Assembly (NCBI GenBank): GCA_964453115.1
Contig: CAYVRT010000003.1
Location: 62,001 to 126,000, forward strand
From: JAIWNK01 sp964453115
GTDB lineage: Bacteria > Chloroflexota > Anaerolineae > Anaerolineales > Anaerolineaceae
Reading direction: 5' to 3'
Length of the DNA stretch: 64,000 nucleotides
Made by a program: the position numbers and the translations under genes. Position 1 is the stretch's first letter. Every line of letters begins with the position of its first letter. Below, piece after piece: positions 26,150 to 31,753 of the stretch. A model generated the notes under the pieces. That model was not told the origin of the DNA. It ran no database searches and saw only the letters and a program-made list of their open reading frames with translations.

Positions 26150-27130
26150 TTAAAAAAGTGATGGCTGCTGAGGATCAGGTTTGATTTTGGAAGATTGCTC
26201 TTCCAGCCATGTTTTTAATTTTAGATGATGTTCTGGAAAAGGATGTGGAAACTGTAAAGCGCCTTTTTGAATGAGTAACTTATTTCCTTCTGGCATTTCG
26301 TGATGGTCTAAAGCAAAAACAGGAACCAATTTCGCTTTCAATGCTTCTGTAGCACCTGCCCATGTACCGCCTTTTTCTGCTTCACTGGCTACTACAATGG
26401 CGTAATCTGCCAAAGAGTAGATTAGCTTATTTCGACCCATCGCCGCGCCTACCGAAAAAGGCGCATTTGGCGAATACGGAGTAACGAGAGACATGTCCCC
26501 ACGACTGATCGCAGCTCTGTTTTGAGGGTTGCGAATTGCTTTTTCGAGGCTATCTGCTAAGATTCCGACTGTGGTGCCGCGGGCAGCCAAAGCTGCATTC
26601 ATGCTGATCGTATCCACGCCTTTCGCTCCACCAGAATATAATACCAACCCAGACATGCCACAGGCATTGCCCACAAATTCGGCACAAGCCTGTCCAGCTT
26701 CATCCAGGTGACGAGAACCTATCACTGCGATGCCAGGCTGTCCTAAAAGCGCTTTTTCGCCAGCGTAAAACAGAATTGTCGGCGCTGCATGTTTCAAGCG
26801 CTGCTTGTATCGAGCGGGGTAATCAGCATCAGCTCTGGTCAGTACATGAATTCCCAAAGATTCGAGACGTTCCAGTTCAATTGCAAGGGATCCACTCCGT
26901 TGTAAAAGGCGCGTGATTCTTTCTGCTTCTTCTTCTGTTATTTCCAGCAGGTTCTTGAGTTCCTCTGTATTCATCCCCAATAAAACCGCTGGACGCATGG
27001 ATAAGGATTGCAGCTTTTTTACCAATGGATTCCAATCTCTAAGCGTCAACGGCGCATACTCTACTGATGAGGATAGTGCAAGGTGTGAGCAAAGCAATAA
27101 TGAGGCTTGAGAATCAGGAGAAAGTATCAT
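26150..27130 (-). CDS. DprA/Smf-like protein, RqlI/PsyrA-type partner of the RecQ-PRTase
   Basis: This 326-aa protein has an N-terminal helical part (about residues 40-100) and a DprA-type Rossmann domain: GIAVIGSRHLDEAGQ, LVLYSGGAKGVDTISMNAALAARG, GRNKLIYSLADYAIVVASEAEKGGTWAGATEALK. DprA proteins bind single-stranded DNA and load RecA in natural transformation. In the RqlHI/PsyrTA systems a DprA-domain protein neutralises a toxic RecQ-PRTase helicase. ATG 27130 overlaps the stop of that helicase gene as ATGA, so the two are translationally coupled. A longer upstream frame exists but would lie within the helicase gene. Confidence 0.82.
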   Translation of the reverse strand: MILSPDSQASLLLCSHLALSSSVEYAPLTLRDWNPLVKKLQSLSMRPAVLLGMNTEELKNLLEITEEEAERITRLLQRSGSLAIELERLESLGIHVLTRADADYPARYKQRLKHAAPTILFYAGEKALLGQPGIAVIGSRHLDEAGQACAEFVGNACGMSGLVLYSGGAKGVDTISMNAALAARGTTVGILADSLEKAIRNPQNRAAISRGDMSLVTPYSPNAPFSVGAAMGRNKLIYSLADYAIVVASEAEKGGTWAGATEALKAKLVPVFALDHHEMPEGNKLLIQKGALQFPHPFPEHHLKLKTWLEEQSSKIKPDPQQPSLF

Positions 27131-29211
27131 GCGTTTCCATTCTTTCCGGCAGCCTGAGCCAATGTAAATGGGTAAACAAGGCCACTCCCATTTTTCCTTA
27201 ACAGGTATCCTGCCATGGTCAATGTCCACCCCGAATCAATAATATCGTCCACCAATAATACCGGTTTATGAGGGATTGTTTGAACTATTTCTATTGTACC
27301 AATCACATTTCGGGCTTGCATAATGTTGTTTTGCATGTTTTTTTGTTCAGGAGCTTGGCTTGTTCGTTGAAAAACTGGGTGGAAAGGGATGCCTAACGAT
27401 TGAGCCAAACGGGCTGCAAAGTCTGGAACAAGATTCGGGTGCCGAGTAGATGGGATTGATGTAACCCAGGCGGGGAAAGGCTCGGGGTTCCATAAGTTTC
27501 GAATTAAATGAGAGGCTGCATTAACCAATTTATCAGGAAAATGACCCTCTTGATACTTTCCTGTCTGAACGATTTTTCCCCATCCGGTATCGCCATAATA
27601 GCACAATGAACGACCCTCAGTATTTTGCAATTCAATTGGAATATCGCGTTTTTGATCTGGAAACAAACCAAATGGAAATTGCTTGCGCGGTTGGATGAGA
27701 ACTTGTGTTCCTTTTAGATAATTTTCTGCTTCAATCACAAGTTCATCCGGTATGGAAGCAGAAAAACCTTTTCCTTGACAGTTTGCACATCGCTTACAAG
27801 GAACAGGGTTTGGGTCATCCAATGCTTTTAGCAAAAATTTCATCAAGCAGTCAGGATGATCCACATAAGCTTGCATTTGAGCTAATTCAGCTCTGCGCAA
27901 GTCAAGGACTCGATTAATTCGGTCTGTTTCTGGAACCCATGGATTAGGCGTGCGAAAATAAAGTAGTTTTCTATCAAAAGTCTGCCCAACCGCGCCGTCA
28001 ACTTCCAGCAACTTGAGCGCTTTTTCTGCCATTGATTTCGAGGTGTTGACTTTGGCTAAAATTTGGTACAATGACAATCCTTCGCTTTTTTCAAGTTCCT
28101 GGAGGATATCTACAAATAATTTTGTGCTTGGGAAAGCTGACTCAATAAAATAATTTTGGATTTCATCATCTTCAGTGCCACTTAATAAGATCCCATACGA
28201 CCTATCTACCGCACGCCCAGCACGGCCAACCTGCTGATAGTAAGCAACAACTGAACCGGGACGTTGAAAATGGATAACAAAGTCGATATCTGGTTTGTCA
28301 AATCCCATCCCTAATGCTACAGTAGCAACCAATATCTTAATTTCATTATTGAGAAATGCCTGTTCTAATGCCTGCCGATCCATGTTCCTGTCATCGCCGG
28401 CATGATATGCCTCAGCTGAAAAGCCTTTCTGTTTTAACCATCCAGTTACCCGTTCTGTATCCGCAACAGTCAGACAATAAATAATCCCACTCCCTTTGAA
28501 TTTTGGCAAATTCTTCGCCAACCAAGCCAATCTTTCACTTTGATTCGATAGCCGAATATTTTGCAGACGCAAGGATTCGCGGGCAAGTGGGCCTCGATAA
28601 ACCAAAAGCCCGGGACCTAATTGGGATTGTATGTCGGCAATAACTCGGTCGTTGGCGGTAGCGGTTGTTCCGAGTACGGGGACGCCTTCTGGAAGCATCT
28701 GAACAATCCGCACAATTCGACGATAATCTGGACGAAAATCATGCCCCCAATCGGAGATACAATGCGCTTCATCCACTACAAAAAGACCGATTCGTCCAGA
28801 AATTTTTGGAAGGACTTCTTTGAGGAAGTGTTCATTATTTAACCGTTCTGGGGAAATGAGCATTAAGTCACATTCATCCCGAGCTAAAGCTTTTTCAATA
28901 GCTGCCCATTCCTTCTTGTTCGTGCTGTTTATTGTGAATGAGCGAATGCCAATCCTTCCAGCCATTTCAATTTGATTGCGCATAAGCGACAATAATGGAC
29001 TGATAAGGACTGTGGGGCCAGAACCCTGCTCTCGTAATAATTTTGTCGCTAGAAAGTAGACCAGACTCTTTCCCCATCCAGTGCGTTGCACAACTAGAGC
29101 ATGTTGTTTTTTAATCGCAACTGCTTCGATAGCTTCCCACTGACCGGCACGGAAGTCTTTATCTTCGCCTATCATTTGTTGAAGTAGTTTTAATGTATAC
29201 CCTCTATCCAT
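27127..29211 (-). CDS. RecQ-like helicase fused to phosphoribosyltransferase (RqlH/PsyrT-type)
   Basis: This 694-aa protein starts with a RecQ helicase core: Walker A TGWGKS (about residues 43-48), DEAH box VVDEAHCISDWGHDFRPDYR, TTATAND, and motif VI QQVGRAGR. A Cys4 zinc-binding stretch (C-x3-like DCLMKF...CKRCANC) follows near residue 455-480. RQC and HRDC domains are absent. The C-terminal part (about 500-694) is a type I phosphoribosyltransferase with the PRPP motif VLLVDDIIDSGWT. This architecture matches E. coli RqlH and PsyrT, reported as genotoxic or toxic helicases held in check by a DprA-like partner. The start has AAGGAAG 7 nt upstream and overlaps a TAA of the HNH remnant by one base. 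Confidence 0.85.
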   Translation of the reverse strand: MDRGYTLKLLQQMIGEDKDFRAGQWEAIEAVAIKKQHALVVQRTGWGKSLVYFLATKLLREQGSGPTVLISPLLSLMRNQIEMAGRIGIRSFTINSTNKKEWAAIEKALARDECDLMLISPERLNNEHFLKEVLPKISGRIGLFVVDEAHCISDWGHDFRPDYRRIVRIVQMLPEGVPVLGTTATANDRVIADIQSQLGPGLLVYRGPLARESLRLQNIRLSNQSERLAWLAKNLPKFKGSGIIYCLTVADTERVTGWLKQKGFSAEAYHAGDDRNMDRQALEQAFLNNEIKILVATVALGMGFDKPDIDFVIHFQRPGSVVAYYQQVGRAGRAVDRSYGILLSGTEDDEIQNYFIESAFPSTKLFVDILQELEKSEGLSLYQILAKVNTSKSMAEKALKLLEVDGAVGQTFDRKLLYFRTPNPWVPETDRINRVLDLRRAELAQMQAYVDHPDCLMKFLLKALDDPNPVPCKRCANCQGKGFSASIPDELVIEAENYLKGTQVLIQPRKQFPFGLFPDQKRDIPIELQNTEGRSLCYYGDTGWGKIVQTGKYQEGHFPDKLVNAASHLIRNLWNPEPFPAWVTSIPSTRHPNLVPDFAARLAQSLGIPFHPVFQRTSQAPEQKNMQNNIMQARNVIGTIEIVQTIPHKPVLLVDDIIDSGWTLTMAGYLLRKNGSGLVYPFTLAQAAGKNGNA

Positions 29212-29519
29212 TAGTCAACTTCCTTTTTCGATCTTGTCGAATTTCAATAACGGCGAGTAAATCGGTGTTCTCTGAATGGGCTTCCCGCCAGCCAATATTG
29301 TTCGATATGATCCACAGCCGCGTCGTTGATCTTTGCAATTCGCTGATTGCATATTTGGCAGGCTGGATTTTCTTCATGTGGTTTTTGCTTCAACGCTTTA
29401 GTGAAATGCCTTGACTGAGTTGATTTAGATGAAAGCACTCCGATTAATGCTCTTGAGCGGAATCCTGAAAATTGTGTAAAAGAGGGGGGATCCTGGTTAA
29501 CCAACCCGAACGAGGACAA
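29211..29519 (-). pseudogene. HNH endonuclease remnant with in-frame TGA, coupled to the RecQ-PRTase gene
   Basis: Reading from about 29519 gives a C-terminal HNH-type segment: a zinc-type CQIC, then AAVDHIEQYW, then REHRFTRRY, stopped by TGA at 29246-29244. If that TGA is bypassed the frame continues NSTRSKKEVD to TAA 29213-29211, which overlaps the helicase ATG by one base. In related HNH domains the string after RY is C-N, so TGA replaces the expected Cys codon. The expected Asn and His of the N...LTHRYCN segment also look replaced (E and R). The N-terminal part of such proteins, often a DUF262-like domain, is missing. It is most likely a decayed gene. Confidence 0.6.
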
Positions 29520-29534
29520 TCACGCTCAAGAAAA

Positions 29535-29563
29535 ATAATACACGATTGCAGGTGGAACGTCAA
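29535..29563 (-). promoter_or_regulatory. Promoter of the island operon
   Basis: On the minus strand TTGACG (29563-29558) and TATTAT (29540-29535) are 17 bp apart, a good sigma70-type promoter. It points to the HNH remnant, helicase and DprA-like genes. A perfect 8-bp inverted repeat, GTTTCATG (29569-29576) and CATGAAAC (29597-29604), lies just upstream and may be an operator. Confidence 0.75.
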
Positions 29564-29715
29564 GAGACGTTTCATGAAGGTTGCAAGAAAGAAAGCCATG
29601 AAACCATTTCTCTGTAAAACGCTGCGACTTAATCAGCGAAGCTGACGGATGGAAGTCAGGGGTGGGCGCCCCTCTTTTGTCGTTGAGGCCTGCAATCAAC
29701 GGGATAGATAGATCA
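29564..29715. other. Right end of island with several palindromes, no gene
   Basis: Besides the 8-bp inverted repeat at 29569-29604, this stretch holds a hairpin TCAGC-GAA-GCTGA at 29633-29645 and a GC-rich palindromic patch GGGCGCCC around 29667-29674. No open reading frame is supported. Confidence 0.5.
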
Positions 29716-29741
29716 TTTACTGCCCGTTAAGCTGCTGTTAA
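29712..29741. repeat. Right direct repeat / putative attachment site
   Basis: This copy matches 25991-26020 at 29 of 30 positions. The left arm CCGTTAA and spacer GCTGCTG are intact, but the right arm reads TTAAACC instead of TTAACGG, as expected if flanking sequence differs beyond the crossover. Confidence 0.75.
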
Positions 29742-29801
29742 ACCAGCCTTTAACGCGGTGGTATAAAATGGAAACCATACGAAAGCTGAGGAGAAACGAG
29801 C

Positions 29802-30527
29802 ATGCGCATTTTGGTTAGCAATGATGATGGAATCTTCAGCCCGGGCCTGATGGCTTTGGCTGAGGTGGCAGCACAATTTGGTGAGGTGATGATTTTTGCC
29901 CCGGATTTTGAACAATCGGCGGTTGGACATGCCATTACCATTCAACGTCCGCTCAAGTATCATCCGGTTAAGCTCTTGAAAGGTTTTGAGGCCTACCGCG
30001 TTAATGGTACCCCGGCCGATTGTGTGGCGATGGGTCTGTTTCACTGGGGCGGTGCTGACCTGGTTGTTTCGGGCGTTAATTTGGGCAGCAATATGGGCAG
30101 CGATATCTGGCATTCTGGCACAGTGGCTGCTGCCAAGCAGGGGGTGCTGCTGGGTGTGCGTGGGATTGCGTTCAGTCAGGGGGTGTATGGGGAGGAACCG
30201 ACCTATGAAAAACAAAAGCCGTTCATTGCTGAGGTGCTGAAGAGGGTGTTGATGGATGCGTCGGGTATGCCATCTCTGTTGAACGTTAATCTGCCCGAAG
30301 AGCCAAAGGGCATTCGTTGGACGCATCAATCGGTGCGGCAATATAATGGCAAGGTGGTGGAGAGCCAGGACCCGATGGGCCGCCGGCACTACTGGTTTTC
30401 TGCCATTCCACTGACCGAGCCGGATGAGGATAGCGACCGCTGGGCTGTGGCACAGGGCTATGTTTCATTGACGCCGCTGCGCATTCGCCTGACGGATGAG
30501 GAATGGCTGAGCCGGATGAAGGCTTAG
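29802..30527 (+). CDS. surE: 5'/3'-nucleotidase SurE
   Basis: This 241-aa protein has the SurE active-site start MRILVSNDDG (Asp-Asp metal ligands), the APDFEQSAVGHAIT segment, the conserved Asn in VNGTPADCV, and VVSGVNLGSNMG. It dephosphorylates nucleoside monophosphates in the cytoplasm, especially in stationary-phase stress. An AGGAG site precedes the ATG, and a TATAAA box lies at 29762-29767, just downstream of the right island repeat. It overlaps the convergent lipoprotein gene by 4 nt. Confidence 0.93.
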   Translation: MRILVSNDDGIFSPGLMALAEVAAQFGEVMIFAPDFEQSAVGHAITIQRPLKYHPVKLLKGFEAYRVNGTPADCVAMGLFHWGGADLVVSGVNLGSNMGSDIWHSGTVAAAKQGVLLGVRGIAFSQGVYGEEPTYEKQKPFIAEVLKRVLMDASGMPSLLNVNLPEEPKGIRWTHQSVRQYNGKVVESQDPMGRRHYWFSAIPLTEPDEDSDRWAVAQGYVSLTPLRIRLTDEEWLSRMKA

Positions 30528-31495
30528 GGTGCTGTGAGCGGGAAGGGCCCGGCACAGGTCAGGCCAAGGGGTGCCTGGGGTGCTTCATACACATACATAT
30601 CAATGTAGAGTGTGATGGGCTTGCTCAGCCCGTTAAGGACATAGACATCGAGGATGGTGTTGCCGGACAAGATGGAGCCGGTGCGCTGGTAAGAAAGGGT
30701 TTCGCCGTTCGGGCCGCGTAAATTATCCAGGAAGCTGCGCTCGCGCGAGGGGCCATTGAAAAACTCGCCGCCAACGCGAACCGGGTTTTCCTCGCTGTAG
30801 CCATAGGTTGGGTCGGTGGAGATGGAGCAGGTGTTGCTTGTCTCTTCTGACCAATTCAGGCTTTTGGCAACCGTTTCAAATTCGGGCTGCACCTGTTTTT
30901 GCCAGAAGTTTTGGCCGCCATCTTCTGCGGTAAGCCCAATCAGAAAAACATCCAAATCGGCATGTCCCGAGATCAACAGCGCCTGTCCATAGACGGGGAA
31001 GCCTTCCAATTCGCCGCTGACGTTGACCATCAGACCTGAGATGGCTTCCATTTCAAATGGGGCAGGGTCTTGCCATGTCAGGGTGGCACCATTCCTGTTC
31101 ATGGAATTGAGGAAGCCGATGAGCGCAATTTCGGGGTTGCTTTGCTCGGTGGCTGTTGGCGAGAAGGCAACCAGGGTGAATATATTTTGATACAGGTTGC
31201 TGGATAGGATGGCGGTATTTTCATTAAGAATTGCTTGATAGCCGAACGGCATTTCAAAAGACAGGCCAACAGCGGGGAGAACCTGTTTTTGGGTTTGAAT
31301 TGAGGTGGGGGTGGGGGTGGGACGGGCTGTTTTGGTTTGTGTGGGGGTTGGGCTGGGTGTGATGGTGGGGGTGGCGGTTGGCGTGGCGGTTGGTGGGTGT
31401 GTCGGGGTTGGGGTGGGTGAGGGGGGGGTTGCAAGGCTGCAAGAACTCAGCATCAGCCCAATCAACAATAGGATGCAGAAGGATTGTTTTTTCAT
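30524..31495 (-). CDS. Lipoprotein with Thr-Pro linker, unknown function
   Basis: This 323-aa protein has a lipoprotein signal with lipobox LSSC (Cys19), then a linker of about 45 residues rich in Thr and Pro (SPTPTPTHPPTATPTATPT and similar). The remainder is a globular extracytoplasmic part without a motif I recognise, including GLMVNVSGELEGFPVYGQALLI near the middle. The start has AGGAG 7 nt upstream, and a TATAAT box lies at 31540-31535. The Thr-Pro linker style recurs in other proteins of this window. Confidence 0.75.
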   Translation of the reverse strand: MKKQSFCILLLIGLMLSSCSLATPPSPTPTPTHPPTATPTATPTITPSPTPTQTKTARPTPTPTSIQTQKQVLPAVGLSFEMPFGYQAILNENTAILSSNLYQNIFTLVAFSPTATEQSNPEIALIGFLNSMNRNGATLTWQDPAPFEMEAISGLMVNVSGELEGFPVYGQALLISGHADLDVFLIGLTAEDGGQNFWQKQVQPEFETVAKSLNWSEETSNTCSISTDPTYGYSEENPVRVGGEFFNGPSRERSFLDNLRGPNGETLSYQRTGSILSGNTILDVYVLNGLSKPITLYIDMYVYEAPQAPLGLTCAGPFPLTAP

Positions 31496-31637
31496 GGTTT
31501 GTCTCCTGGAGTCTGGTATCTAACCCTGGGTTTTATTATAATACAAATTGGGGGTTGTATTTGCATTTCAATTTGCACTGGAATGGTGTCGGTTGGGTAG
31601 GCCTGGGTGAATCTGGCGATCTTTTGGGCATGAACGT

Positions 31638-31666
31638 TTGTTTAAGCCCTCAATTCATGGTAAAAT
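31638..31666 (+). promoter_or_regulatory. Promoter of ppdK
   Basis: TTGTTT at 31638-31643 and TAAAAT at 31661-31666 are 17 bp apart. The -10 box overlaps the first of two AAATGTC palindromes. The leader to ATG 31754 is about 80 nt. Confidence 0.65.
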
Positions 31667-31711
31667 GTCACATTTGGTGGCTGAGATTCGGCCAAATGTC
31701 AAACGACATTT
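31663..31711. promoter_or_regulatory. Two operator-like palindromes at the ppdK promoter
   Basis: AAATGTCACATTT (31663-31675) is a perfect palindrome overlapping the -10 box and start site. AAATGTCAAACGACATTT (31694-31711) is a second perfect inverted repeat that uses the same AAATGTC half-site with wider spacing. In RNA, ACATTTGG (31670-31677) and CCAAATGT (31692-31699) could also pair. The layout suggests repression, or attenuation in the leader. Confidence 0.6.
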
Positions 31712-31753
31712 AACCCGATTTTGGGTTCTGATTCTTAAATGGAGGTAGATTGA

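Larger units (their letters stand above)
25991..29741. mobile_element. AT-rich genomic island bounded by 30-bp direct repeats (HNH remnant, RecQ-PRTase, DprA-like)
   Basis: The DNA between the two repeats is clearly AT-richer than its surroundings, uses more A/T-ending codons and interrupts an otherwise simple junction between the RlmI-like gene and surE. The repeats and the inverted-arm core support site-specific insertion at the 3' end of a gene. No integrase, transposase or recombinase is encoded inside, so the element would have to be mobilised in trans or is an immobile remnant. All three genes are on the minus strand and appear to be one operon. Confidence 0.72.

Noticed and set aside
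29212..29260. Selenocysteine insertion at the TGA of the HNH frame
   Set aside because: TGA stands at a Cys position and a small TTCGA/TCGAA hairpin follows, but it is too short and too close for a bacterial SECIS element. Other expected HNH residues also look changed, and the N-terminus is missing. A decayed gene explains all of this.
26001..29741. Integron gene cassette with GTTAAGC core sites
   Set aside because: Both repeats contain GTTRRRY, but no matching RYYYAAC partner or attC-like folded site was found before the right copy, and there is no integrase gene.
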